64,000 nt of DNA from assembly GCF_023277745.1 (NCBI RefSeq), contig NZ_CP086322.1, forward strand, positions 1-64,000. Direction: 5' to 3'. The notes beneath the pieces were generated by a model. The model was not told the DNA's origin and searched no databases. It saw only the letters and a list, made by a program, of their open reading frames with translations. Below, in pieces: positions 34,217-43,066 of the stretch; the stretch's first letter is position 1, and every line of letters starts with the position of its first letter. This DNA is from Streptomyces halobius (GTDB lineage Bacteria; Actinomycetota; Actinomycetes; Streptomycetales; Streptomycetaceae). The position numbers and the translations under genes are program-made.

Positions 34217-34400
34217 CCAGGGCGCGGGCTGGGTCGCTGGCTGGTCGGCGGTGTGCTCGCTCATCATGCGACTCCTGATCGGCTGATGGACTTCACGGTA
34301 ACGCCCACCAGGGAGCCGGTGGGCGGGATAGGAGAAGCCAGACGCGCGCGGCCACGCGGCGCCGGCGCCTGGACGCGTTCCAGGGCCATGCGTCCCGTGT

Positions 34401-35654
34401 TCACTTTCCGTATCCGGTCAGGCGCCGGGCGATCTCCTGAGGGGTCAGCCCTGTCTCTACCGTGACCTCGGCATCCGCCGGGGGCTGCTGCGGGAGAAGC
34501 CGTTTTCGTTGCCGGGGCGTGAGGTACATGAGGGCGTTGTCGGAGATCAGCGCGACGTACTCGCGGCGGGCCTCCCAGCTGTCCAGGTCGGCGGCCAGGT
34601 CGATGAGGGCGGCGTCGCAGGCGGAGCACAGGTAGAGGAAGCAGCCGTCGGTGTCGGCGCTGAGCACGTAGGGCTCGCCGGTTCCGCAGGAGCACGGGTT
34701 GTTCTCGCTGCGGTGGAAGAGCCGCCAGCCGTAGGCGAAGGCGGTGAGCTTGGCGGCCTCCTCCAGGTAGTCGGGCGTGGTCCACACCAGCGGGTCCGGA
34801 ACGCGGCTGGAGACGTCGCGGAAGGGGGCGGCGAGTTCCAGCAGCAGGACCTGGTCGTGACGCAGGGCGGTGAGGAACCGGGTGAGGGTCAGGTGCCGCT
34901 TGGGCCGCCACCAGCCGATACGGGCACGGTGGGTGTTCGCGCGGGGCAGCGCACCAGGGTCCTCCGGGTCGTCCGGGTCGTGGCGGTGGGCCGCCAGGAG
35001 GCGCCACGGGTCGGTCCAGGGCACGGGGATGTCGGGGAGGGCTTCTTCCCAGTGCTGCCAGCGCAGGCCGATCTCGTCGTGGTCGGCGCGGTCGCCGTCA
35101 AAGTCAACGGCGTGGAGGCCAGTGACGGGTCTGCTGGACAGGGCGCGGTGGCCGTCGGTGACGTGGAGTTCTCCCGTGGCGTCGTCCGTGGTGACCTGGA
35201 GGGAGGGGACGGTGAGGAGCCAGGGGGCATCGGTGTCGGTGATCCAGCAGGCTTCGACGTTGCTGGTGGCATAGCGGTAGGTGCGTGCGGTGATGTCGGT
35301 GTAGGTGATGGGGGAGAGCTGGGCTTCGAGGGCCAGGCGGCGGCCGCCGGGGGTGGTGGCGAGGACGTCGGCGCGCCAGCCGGCCTGGCGGGCGGCGAGG
35401 GCGAGGGCGCGTTTGAGGCGGCGGTGCTCGGGGCTTTCTCCGTTGGTGGGGCAGCGTGGGGCGGCGCTGTCGTGGGCGAAGAAGCGGCGGCCGCGGGGGG
35501 AGAGCTTGGCGTGGACGCTGATGTGGCAGGCGGTGCAGCGCAGTGGGGCGCGGGGGCGGGCTCGGTAGATGGTGTCCCAGTCGATGCCGGCGTCGAGGTC
35601 GTCGCAGGTGGCGTCGAGGACTCGGAGGTTGTCGTGGAGGGCGGTCAGCGGCAT
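34401..35654 (-). CDS. CoiA-like nuclease-domain protein
   Basis: 417 residues from ATG 35654. The N-terminal 150 residues carry a CoiA-like arrangement: CTACHISVHAKLSP (CxxC), FFAHDSAAPRCP, SPEHRRLKRALALAARQAGW, and ALEAQLSPIT (a predicted nuclease Glu-x-Gln). The C-terminal part includes a second cysteine group (CSCGTGEPY, CSACDAALID) and YLTPRQRKRLLPQQPP. The start overlaps the stop of the UvrD-like gene by 10 bases, so the two are translationally coupled. A helicase-nuclease pair of this kind suggests DNA processing, perhaps in defence or transfer; the role is inferred. Confidence 0.6.
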   Translation of the reverse strand: MPLTALHDNLRVLDATCDDLDAGIDWDTIYRARPRAPLRCTACHISVHAKLSPRGRRFFAHDSAAPRCPTNGESPEHRRLKRALALAARQAGWRADVLATTPGGRRLALEAQLSPITYTDITARTYRYATSNVEACWITDTDAPWLLTVPSLQVTTDDATGELHVTDGHRALSSRPVTGLHAVDFDGDRADHDEIGLRWQHWEEALPDIPVPWTDPWRLLAAHRHDPDDPEDPGALPRANTHRARIGWWRPKRHLTLTRFLTALRHDQVLLLELAAPFRDVSSRVPDPLVWTTPDYLEEAAKLTAFAYGWRLFHRSENNPCSCGTGEPYVLSADTDGCFLYLCSACDAALIDLAADLDSWEARREYVALISDNALMYLTPRQRKRLLPQQPPADAEVTVETGLTPQEIARRLTGYGK

Positions 35655-37213
35655 CCCGGCTCTCCCGCGGTGGGTGGGAGGGGGCCGAGGTCGCCCCAGG
35701 TCCTGTAACCGGCCTTCTGGGGCGGGCTGGTGGGGACGGGGCCGGGTGGGGCCGCGTGGGTGGTTCGAGCGGGTTGGGCGGCGGGGTGGTCGAGGATCCA
35801 GGCCAGGCTGCCGCGGTCGAGATGGTGCTGGGCGCGGGTGACGGCGACGTAGGCCAGGCGGGCTTCGGAGCGGGAGATGCGGCCGGGCTTGCCGTCTTCG
35901 GTGGGGTCGGGTTCGGGGAAGTCGTCGCTGATGCGTACCCGGGGCCATTGGCGGCCTTTGGCCTTGTGGGCGGTGGAGATGGTGACCTCCGAGGTGTGCT
36001 CGTCGGTCAGGCGCTGGAGGGAGCCGAGGATCTCCTCGTAGCCGAGGTCGTCGATGAGTTCGACCCAGTGCAGCAGGTCGGCGCCGGAGGGGTCGTTGTT
36101 GGCGTAGTCCTGGAGTTCGTCCCAGGTCTTGAACAGCAGCAGTTCGGGGTGGCTGGTGCCGCGGCCGGCCTTGAGATCGCGGGCGGCCAGGGCGAGCTTG
36201 CGCAGCCCGTCGCCGCCGCCGGCCATCGCGACGCGGCGGCCGGCCCGCAGGTGGGACAGGACCTCGGTCAGGGCGCCGGCGTTGGAGCGGCACAGCACCG
36301 CGTTGGGCTGCTCCAGCGGGCCGATCTCGGTGGCCAGGGGAGGGTGGCCGGTCAGGCGCAGGGTGGAGCGGATCGCGCCGAGCCAGCGGTTGGCCTCGTA
36401 GGCGAGGGCTGCGCCGAAGCGGAAGGACTGGGACAGGTGCAGGTGAGTGCCGGGGGCGCCGGTCATGATGTCCTTGGCGCCGCGCCAGGCGTAGATCTGC
36501 TGGGCGGAGTCGCCGACCAGGACGATCTGGGCTCGGCCGCGCTGGTTGTCGAGCACCGCCTCCAGGACGCCGTTGGTGTCCTGGGCCTCGTCCAGCAGGA
36601 TGTAGTCGTAGTTCAGCTGTGGGTCTTTCAGCTGCCACATCTTCAAGTAGTGGTCGTGCTTGAAGTTGACGCGGTGCCCCTCGGGGTCGGTGATGTCCTC
36701 CCACGCCTTGCGGGCGAAGGGCAAGACCGCCTGGACGAGCAGCTGGTGCAGCTCAGGCTCTTCGGCTCCTCGCTGTACGGGGACATGCTTCTCTGACAGT
36801 TCCCGTGCCGCCGAGTAGCAGAACCGCTCGACGGTCTGCAGGACGATGTAGGCGAGGTTGCGCGGTTCGAGGACCTTGCCGCCGAGGGTGACGTGCGTGT
36901 GGATGCCCAGCCCGAACGCGACCCGGTGGGCGGGCATCCGCGGCGCGTTGAGGCGGTGCTTGTACGGGATGGCCACGGCCCGGAAGGCCAGACCGTGCGC
37001 AGTGGAGCACTTCACGTGCTGCGGGAAACGGCGCTGGGCCTCCACCGCGACGGACTTGTTGAAGGAGATGTACACCCCGCGGCGAGCATCACCGGCGGCG
37101 AGCATCTCCAGCGTGGTCGTCTTCCCTGTTCCGGCACCGGCCTGGACAACCAGGTCGGTGCCGGAGGCGAACGCGTCGATGACAACGGACTGTTCCTCGG
37201 TTGGCTGCGGCAT
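35645..37213 (-). CDS. UvrD/Rep-like superfamily 1 helicase
   Basis: 522 residues from ATG 37213. Q-motif PQPTEEQSVVIDAF, Walker A VVQAGAGTGKTTTLE near residue 25, Walker B YDYILLDEAQDTNG, motif III LVGDSAQQIYAWRGA, the later motif HKAKGRQWPRVRI, and VAVTRAQHHLD near the end. All helicase motifs are present, so it is probably active. The sequence is smaller than UvrD (about 720 residues) and lacks the 2B insertion. It overlaps the CoiA-like gene, and a deleted relative lies at 41.8-42.1 kb. Confidence 0.83.
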   Translation of the reverse strand: MPQPTEEQSVVIDAFASGTDLVVQAGAGTGKTTTLEMLAAGDARRGVYISFNKSVAVEAQRRFPQHVKCSTAHGLAFRAVAIPYKHRLNAPRMPAHRVAFGLGIHTHVTLGGKVLEPRNLAYIVLQTVERFCYSAARELSEKHVPVQRGAEEPELHQLLVQAVLPFARKAWEDITDPEGHRVNFKHDHYLKMWQLKDPQLNYDYILLDEAQDTNGVLEAVLDNQRGRAQIVLVGDSAQQIYAWRGAKDIMTGAPGTHLHLSQSFRFGAALAYEANRWLGAIRSTLRLTGHPPLATEIGPLEQPNAVLCRSNAGALTEVLSHLRAGRRVAMAGGGDGLRKLALAARDLKAGRGTSHPELLLFKTWDELQDYANNDPSGADLLHWVELIDDLGYEEILGSLQRLTDEHTSEVTISTAHKAKGRQWPRVRISDDFPEPDPTEDGKPGRISRSEARLAYVAVTRAQHHLDRGSLAWILDHPAAQPARTTHAAPPGPVPTSPPQKAGYRTWGDLGPLPPTAGEPGCR

Positions 37214-37386
37214 CGGCGCCAACCTCCCTTCCCCGAGCAGCTCATGGCGCTCGAATCGTTCACGGGCACGCCACAGCGCATGCCGTGGCTGGAGGCAGCA
37301 TGCACGCAGGCACTGACAATCCGTGCCCCCCAGCATCACGCAATGGAACATGCGCGCGGTGGCCCTGTTCGTGCGTTCGTCCGGCC

Positions 37387-37651
37387 ATGGCCAGTAACCC
37401 ACGTACAGCGGCGGGGCGCCTTGGTCTCTTCGCTCCCGGTGACCGGGCCGTTCCCGGTGAGCGCCGCGCCGTCCTCCAGGCCGAGCGCGGCCTTCTGTCC
37501 ACCCGGCCGGACATGGTCGGGGGGCCTCGAAGGCAGCGGCCGGTCCGCGCTGCGCCGCCTGGTCCTCGAAGACGCTCGGGTCTCCATTGGCTACCGCGTC
37601 CACGACCAAGTCGTCACCGTCGAGATTGTCTGGCTTATTGGCCACTTCTGA
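37387..37651 (+). pseudogene. Small RelE/ParE-like toxin-type gene, apparently frameshifted
   Basis: From ATG 37387 a frame reads MASNPRTAAGRLGLFAPGD through AERGLLSTRPDMVG. In a gggggg run near 37515 the sense appears to move to another frame: LEGSGRSALRRLVLEDARVS then GYRVHDQVVTVEIVWLIGHF and a stop. The C-terminal pattern (R-LVLEDARV…YRV…VTVEIVWLIG) resembles RelE/ParE-fold toxins. The resemblance is weak, and no antitoxin partner is clear, although a coiled-coil fragment lies on the other strand at 37774. Confidence 0.35.
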
Positions 37652-37678
37652 CGTCCACAGCCGACGGGAGTGGGAAGC

Positions 37679-37716
37679 AGCAGCCGGGGCGGACCGCCTG
37701 GTCCGCCCCGGCTGCT
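37679..37716. terminator. Strong 16-bp hairpin, bidirectional terminator
   Basis: AGCAGCCGGGGCGGAC (37679-37694), loop cgcctg, and the exact reverse complement at 37701-37716. No T-run follows on either side, but long GC hairpins often end transcripts in Streptomyces. It separates the plus-strand fragment from the minus-strand fragment at 37774. Confidence 0.65.
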
Positions 37717-37737
37717 CAGCTGCACGGTTACGCTGGC

Positions 37738-37778
37738 CGTGACGGTCCGGGGCACTACCTTTGCCTCGGACCGTCACG
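37738..37778. terminator. 12-bp hairpin with 17-base loop
   Basis: CGTGACGGTCCG (37738-37749) pairs with CGGACCGTCACG (37767-37778). Second hairpin within 60 bases, and it overlaps the stop of the fragment at 37774. Confidence 0.4.
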
Positions 37779-37890
37779 CCGCCCGATCCTGCAGCAGCAC
37801 CTTGATCACGTCGTTGCCGGTCTGCATCCCGGCAACGCCGGCCTTGAGCTCCTTCACGTCGTCGGAGAGCTTCTCCAGGTGCGGCCTACC
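37774..37890 (-). pseudogene. Coiled-coil 3' gene fragment
   Basis: Minus-strand frame ending at 37774: HLEKLSDDVKELKAGVAGMQ then TGNDVIKVLLQDRAA. This heptad-like helix has typical coding composition. The 5' side becomes unrecognisable past 37890. It could be the tail of a small regulator or antitoxin. Confidence 0.4.
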
Positions 37891-38341
37891 CCAGATGGAA
37901 TGGCTCTGTAGGCGACTACCAAGAACGCCTGTTGCTCAGTGGTGAGAACACCTGCTTCCACGAGAGAGTGATGTCGCTGAGTTTCGAGAACACCCCGGTT
38001 CTTGCTTCGGGACCCTGGTTGTGCTCTGCACGATGAGGGGGCCCAGGTGCTGCCGATCGACCGGAGGGACCAGGAGGACGAAGCTCGCCGCATCCGCTCC
38101 CACCCGCACGGATCCCGTCACCGACAACCTGCCTGCCCTCGGACAAGCGTGCCATCCGCCGTCGCCAGGGGCCTTGCGGCCGACTTTTGATCTTGTGCTG
38201 GCAAAGGAATGCTTGTGAGAGTTGCGACCGCCGTCGTCCTCGTCAGCGTCGGCCCCGTTCGCGCGTGTAGCGATGGCTGCGCACCACACGGAGCTCGTGG
38301 GGTGCCGCTCGTTAGCGACGCCCTGAATCATGGAGAGATGC
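37891..38341. other. Unrecognised stretch
   Basis: 450 bases without a gene I can support. Frames on both strands change often and none has a start with a ribosome-binding site. Just before the terpene cyclase, TGGAGAG at 38331-38337 serves as its ribosome-binding site. Confidence 0.35.
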
Positions 38342-39421
38342 ATGGTTGAGTTCCGGATGCCGGAGTTCCATGCGCCGTTTCCGCTGGAGTGCAGCCCTCA
38401 CCTGGCAGAGGCGTCGCGGGGGATGTGGGGGTGGGCGGAACTCATGGGTTTGGTACCCACCGAACGAGCGCGTGCCAGATTGCGCGCCACGGGTGCCGAC
38501 CTGTCTGGGGCGCATGTGTGGCCACGCGCCAGCCTCTCCCTGCTCACCCTTGGTTGCCGCTGGCTGGCGTTGTGCTTCCGGATCGACGACCAACTCGATG
38601 AGGACCATCAAGGCGACCGGCCGGAGGTGTGCGCGGCCGTGATTGCCGAACTGCACCGTGTGCTGGATGGCGGCGTGGCCCAGGATGAAAAGGGCAGCTC
38701 TGTCGTGGTCCGGGCGTTGTCGGCGCTGTGGCAGGAGACCTCTGCCGACACACCGCAGCACTGGCAGGACGCCTTCATCCGCCACTTCGGCGCGTTTCTC
38801 GACTCCTATGCGACCGAGGCGGCGCTGAAGAGCAAGGGAAGCGCGCTGTATCTCCAGGAGTACCTGCGGTGGCGGCGGTTCTCGGTCGGGATGCCGTGGC
38901 TGTTTGACCTGGTCGAGCTGGAACTGCCCTGCTTCTTGCCGGCCCGCGTGCGTGAGTGCGCTCCCATGCGTCAGCTCCGGTACGCCGCCGCGCTGCATAT
39001 TGCCTTAGTCAACGATGTCTACTCGCTGAAGCGTGAGAGCCTCGTCGGCTACCCGTGCAACTCGGTCCTGATCATCGCTCGGGAGCAGGGATGCTCCGTT
39101 CAGCAGGCCGTGGACGCTGTCGCCGACCTCGTCGCCGGGCAGGCACGTACGTTCATCACCGCCCGCGCCGAACTCGACCAGGAACTTGACCGCCTAGCCG
39201 TGACAGCTGGCGAGCGGGCGGCAGCGGCCGCATACGCGGACACCTGTGCCGTCAATATCCGTGGGCAGATCGCCTGGCACTCCCAAGTCATGCGCTACGG
39301 CATCGAAGACCTCCGCTCGGCGCCTCCGGGAGACTTCGCAAGCTACCCCGATGACCTCATCGGCCCGGCACGCGAGGTGAGATCCGGTCATGAACGCGGT
39401 CGAGGTCTGAAGGCGCCGTGA
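38342..39421 (+). CDS. Class I terpene cyclase
   Basis: 359 residues; ATG 38342 is chosen because TGGAGAG precedes it by 5 bases. The metal-binding aspartate motif is IDDQLDE (D82, D83, D86). The NSE triad is NDVYSLKRE (N224, S228, E232). The C-terminal helix has IAWHSQVMRYG, matching the bacterial W…RY-type end. Length and motifs fit a bacterial sesquiterpene synthase acting on farnesyl diphosphate, but the substrate and product cannot be read from sequence. It stands alone: no P450, prenyltransferase or methyltransferase is adjacent. Intact. Confidence 0.85.
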   Translation: MVEFRMPEFHAPFPLECSPHLAEASRGMWGWAELMGLVPTERARARLRATGADLSGAHVWPRASLSLLTLGCRWLALCFRIDDQLDEDHQGDRPEVCAAVIAELHRVLDGGVAQDEKGSSVVVRALSALWQETSADTPQHWQDAFIRHFGAFLDSYATEAALKSKGSALYLQEYLRWRRFSVGMPWLFDLVELELPCFLPARVRECAPMRQLRYAAALHIALVNDVYSLKRESLVGYPCNSVLIIAREQGCSVQQAVDAVADLVAGQARTFITARAELDQELDRLAVTAGERAAAAAYADTCAVNIRGQIAWHSQVMRYGIEDLRSAPPGDFASYPDDLIGPAREVRSGHERGRGLKAP

Positions 39422-39882
39422 TGTCTGCGGATGGCCAGTCCGGCACGGTCAGCTCAGGCCACTGCTTCTGTCACCGCGCCGCCTTGGCCTCATAGACCGA
39501 CCGCGGGGCAAGCACCGGGTTCGGCCGACACGCCGACGAGGCGTTCTCGGACTCGACAACATCTTGGACCCGCTTGATCAACATCTGTTGCCCGAACTCG
39601 GCATCAACCGTTCTCGCGTTACACCGACGAAGCCAGGATGGGCTCGGACGACGACTACGAATGGGGTCGGTGACCGGTTCCGGGTGCCTGGGCGGGGGCC
39701 GTACGCTCCCCGCCCAGGCGCCTGGAGCGTACGGCCTTGGACAGCAATCGGCCCCGGCCGCTGCCCCACGGGGGGAAAGGGCACCGTCCGGGGTGGTTTC
39801 GCCCTTGTTGGCCAGTTCGAGTCGCCTTGGCGGGGCCGCTGACAGCGCCGCTATGAGGTCGATCATCGCGAGGTTGATCAGG
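39422..39882. other. Gene-free stretch
   Basis: No supported gene. A minus-strand frame near 39471 gives EFGQQMLIKRVQDVVESENA, which has some coding character but no start; it may be a fragment. A long hairpin lies at 39697-39736. Confidence 0.4.
39697..39736. terminator. 13-bp hairpin between terpene cyclase and HNH remnant
   Basis: GGCCGTACGCTCC (39697-39709), a 14-base loop, and its exact reverse complement at 39724-39736. Positioned between two convergent genes, so it could end both transcripts. Confidence 0.55.
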
Positions 39883-40590
39883 CTACAGTGCAGGCCGGAA
39901 CGTCACCGTGGCGTTCTTGCAGCCCGCGTCGACCGCGCGCAGAGCTTTGCGCTCGGCGCGGTCGACGGTCAGCTTCCAGCGGAGCTTTGAAGCGACCCAT
40001 TCGGTGGCGTAGGTGCAGGTGTCGTCCTTGGCCGGTGGCATCCACTCGGTGGGGTCCTTGTCGCCTTTGGAACGGTTGGAGCCCAGGCTGACGGCGATGA
40101 GGCTGCGCGGCGCGTCCAGGTCGTTGGCGTAGCGCTCGCGGCGCTCGGCGGTCCACTTCGAGGCGCCGGAGTCCCAGGCTTCGGCGAGGGGGACGACGTG
40201 GTCGATGTCAAGCTGGCGTGCGTTGGTGAAAGCCTTGCCGTCGTAGGCAGAGTGCCATTTCCCTCCGGTGAGCTTGCAGTTCTAGCCCTAGCGGGGCTTG
40301 ACGACAGCTTCGGAGATGAGGACTTCCTTGCGGGTGTCGCAACCGTCCTTGTCGGCATCGATCCACAGGCGGAACTTGTCTCGATCGTACCCAGCACGGG
40401 ATTCGCGGGCTGTCTTCAGCCGGCCAATCGCCTCGCCGAGCGGCACACCCTTCCCGCTGTTCTTGTCGTCGGAGGCGTCAGCACTCGGAGAGGACTTCGC
40501 GTCATGGTGGGAACCGCTTGGCGTACACGCGGCCACGGACAGCAGCAGGACGGGGCAAACGAGGACTGCCAGGCGGAGCGCGCGATACAT
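39883..40590 (-). pseudogene. Secreted HNH endonuclease-family lipoprotein with two in-frame TAG codons
   Basis: 236 codons from ATG 40590 (GGAG 5 bases upstream). It begins MYRALRLAVLVCPVLLLSVA and a lipobox AAC, a lipoprotein signal. Then comes the HNH domain: DIDHVVPLAEAWDSGASKW, RYANDLDAPRSLIAV, NRSKGDKDPTEWMPP, CTYATEWVASKLRW. Two TAG codons at 40288-40290 and 40282-40284 lie one codon apart in the otherwise continuous frame (…VVKPR-stop-G-stop-NCKLTGGKW). Homologues read through here with coding residues. It is a pseudogene by two close nonsense changes unless these are sequencing errors. Confidence 0.8.
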
Positions 40591-40754
40591 GGAACTCCAG
40601 TCAGGTGGGACAACATCAACAGCGATGAATCTGCCCACCGTTTCACGTGCCTTCCCCCTCCCTGCAGCTCGTTACCCTTCGCAGGCGGCTCGTACGTAGC
40701 GGCACGCGAACCTCATCACCTACTGACCTTTTCGAAGGGTTGTCGGATCTGGGC

Positions 40755-40935
40755 TATGTCGAGGGCGATGGGAGACCAGTGCCGGTCAGGCACCCGTCGA
40801 TGAGATGGGGTCTGCGTTGGATGCGGCGCATGCCGCTACGGACGGCATGGACGAGATCCTCGCGGTCGGCGTACACCATGTTGGCCGTGGTGGCCCGTCG
40901 TAGCAGCGACCGGGACGGGCGCAACCGGCTGCCGT
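40755..40935 (-). pseudogene. Transposase 3' remnant (IS630-like)
   Basis: Minus-strand frame reads SRSLLRRATTANMVYADRED then LVHAVRSGMRRIQRRPHLID and GCLTGTGL. The block RxxxRIQxRPHLIDGCLxGTGL matches my recollection of the end of IS630-type transposases in actinobacteria. There is no start and no catalytic core. Dead fragment. Confidence 0.5.
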
Positions 40936-40959
40936 GCCCCATCTCGCGCGAGTCGAGCA

Positions 40960-41513
40960 GTTCCGGATCAGCTGAAAGTCCGCGATCACGAGGTCGACTG
41001 GCACCTGGAACTGGACTGGATCTGCGCAGGCCGCGAGCAAACCCTCCGGATACCGAACTCCGGGCACTACACGCACTGCCCGATCCAGTCGTGGCTTGAC
41101 GTAAGCGCGACCCTGGCCCGAAACGTGGTCAGGTTGCTGCAGCACGGAAAGAAACGGCCGGTCCGGGTCGCGGAGGCTCGTGTAGACCCGCGTGCAAACG
41201 ACCGCCGACAGGTCATGGCGCTGCGCGCCACGTTCGCTGGCATCAGAGAGGTGGATGTGCCGATCGTGCCCGACGCGCTGCAGCTGCACGCCTACCCAGC
41301 CAGCGACGCGACCGAGCCCGTCAGCGAACCACGGGCGGCTATCGCAATGGACGAGTCCGTGTATGACGACGGCGATTGGGGACCTGACCGGGCCAGCCCT
41401 GGAGAGGTCCGGGACCGGCAGCGATCCGCGGCATCGTCGACGAGCTGGCCGAGCGGTACCCGCACACCAGCGGCGTACGAGAGTTGCACGCCGCCGTGAC
41501 ACAGACCGCCTGA
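40960..41513 (+). pseudogene. Unknown gene remnant
   Basis: A plus-strand frame with good composition reads LKVRDHEVDWHLELDWICAG, SGHYTHCPIQSWLDVSATLA, then RQVMALRATFAGIREVDVP. Near 41400 the frame shifts, and GIVDELAERYPHTSGVREL then HAAVTQTA and a stop continues the sense. No start is visible at the 5' side, which abuts a transposase remnant. No family recognised. Confidence 0.45.
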
Positions 41514-41825
41514 CACTCGACCGGACAAGGCGCTCCTTCAGCTTCACGACGGCGACGAATGGTGGTAGGTGTCAGGGCCTCCAGTGATCTGAGCCCGAAC
41601 TTTCCGTCCTCCAGACGTGCCGCACACACGAGATGTCCTGGAACATCTGCCGGTCTAAATGCCGCTGACATCCGGGGGCCGAAATCGCAGCTCTGCCTTG
41701 CGGGCAGCAACGGCTCCATCACCGCCCGGAGTTCGAAGCCCGGGCAGGTGGCTCGCGGACCTCTTCGCGGACTTGCTGCTTCGGGCGAGGTACTGCTCGG
41801 GGCAGCAGCGCGCTGGCGCGCATGC
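41514..41825. other. Gene-free stretch
   Basis: 312 bases with no recognisable gene on either strand. Confidence 0.4.
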
Positions 41826-42133
41826 TCATGACGGGCGTCCGGCAGGGTGCTCGTTGATCCAGGACAGGCCGCCCAGGTCCAAGTGTTGGCGGGCGCGGGT
41901 GATGGCGACGTAGGCCAGGCGGGCTTCGGCGTCGTCAATGGGGCCGGGGACGGGGCGGCCGGTCTCGTCGCGCTCTTCGCTGTCTTCGGGTGGGGTGAAG
42001 TCGTTGGCGATGCGGACGCGGGGCCATTCGCGGCCTTTCCGGCGCCGGCCTGGAGGGCGAGGTGATCTCCGGCGTGAAAGTGGTCTGCCTGCTGCGGCTT
42101 GCTCGTCGGTGGGCTTGAGCACGTGAGGTCCAT
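41826..42133 (-). pseudogene. UvrD-like helicase gene with its core deleted
   Basis: The C-terminal part reads KGREWPRVRIANDF, AEARLAYVAITRARQHLDLG and NEHPAGRPS, a close match to the end of the helicase at 35.6-37.2 kb. Just before it the N-terminal Q-motif survives (LKPTDEQAAA, then HFHAGDHLALQAGAG in a neighbouring frame). The DNA passes straight from the start of Walker A to the KGREW motif, so about 400 codons are missing. A frameshift near the start adds to the damage. Confidence 0.7.
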
Positions 42134-42172
42134 GGGTCGGCAGTGGGTGTGAGGCAGGGGATGCAGATGGCG

Positions 42173-43000
42173 CTATCGGTCGGCCGCAGAACGGGGGCGT
42201 CGACTGACCGTAGGCAGGCGGGGGTGGATGTGGGCGTGGTGCAGGAGGGGGTCGAAGACCTCCCATTCGGCGAACGCCAGGTCAGGGGCCTGCGGGGAGG
42301 CGGCGTGGGCGGGGCATCGCTGGGCGCGCCAGCGCAGCTGTTCGCTGTAGGGCAGGTGGTTGTTGCGGTTATAGACGGCCATCTGGGAAGCGGGGAGCGC
42401 CAGTTGTCCGCGTGCCGGCGTCGCGGGCATGAGCGTCCAGGTCCCCGCAGGCGATTGCTGGGACAGGACGCGGCGGGTACAGCGGTCGCGTTGACGGGTC
42501 TGAGCGACGCACTGGATGTCCTCGAGCGGGTGTGGGGCGAGGTAGCGGCAGTAGAGGAGGTGACCACAGGCCGTGCCGGGCGGCAGGCGGCGCCGGTTCG
42601 GTGGGTGGGGTGGCCGGCGGCGTGAAGGCTCCGGTGTCGATGAGGTGGCGGGTGCGCAGGGCCAGGCGGCGGCGCAGTTCGGCGAACTGAGGGGTGAGGG
42701 GCGCGTCGGTGGGGCGGGTGGGGCAGAGGGGGTGTGGGGGATGCGGCACCAAGGGGTGCCGTCGTGTGCGGGGTGGGCGATGCCGGAGCTGACGTGCCAG
42801 CGGTGGCGGGCGGGGACGGCGGAGGCGGGAACCTCGTGGGGGTGGAGGCCGATGGGGTGCTCGTCGGTACGGCTGTACCAGTCGAGGTGGTTGCCGCAGT
42901 GACGGCACCGGGCGGGCTGCGCGGTCCGCAGGAGCCGGCTGGGGCTGTCGGGAGCAAGGCGCAGGGCGCGCGGGCGGCGGACGGGACAGGCGGACCGCAT
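42173..43000 (-). pseudogene. DUF6083-like protein gene with compensating frameshifts
   Basis: The frame is open throughout (275 codons from ATG 43000). N-terminal CRHCGNHLDWYSRTDEHPIG with HPHEVPASAVPARHRWHVSS, and C-terminal LYCRYLAPHPLEDIQCVAQT with PYSEQLRWRAQRCPAH, look like the DUF6083 family. The middle 65 codons of this frame are Pro/Ser/Ala noise. There the sense is in another frame (TPQFAELRRRLALRTRHLID), then CRPARPVV in a third. Small indels therefore cancel out and leave an intact-looking frame with a scrambled centre. The family name is from memory. Confidence 0.6.
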
Positions 43001-43066
43001 CGTACGCGCCCGGCCTAGCCGTACGGGCCCGGGGCGTGCGCGCCCCTACGGGTTAGGGTGAGAGGC

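Noticed and set aside
32229..34288. A 15-bp direct repeat (cctgatcggctgatg) at 32229 and 34274 that could bound a mobile segment.
   Set aside because: One or two 15-base matches are expected by chance in 64 kb, and the flanks show no att-site or insertion logic.
37679..37778. The two strong hairpins as telomere-like terminal palindromes.
   Set aside because: They lie between gene ends, are isolated, and lack the series of tightly packed palindromes seen at Streptomyces telomeres.
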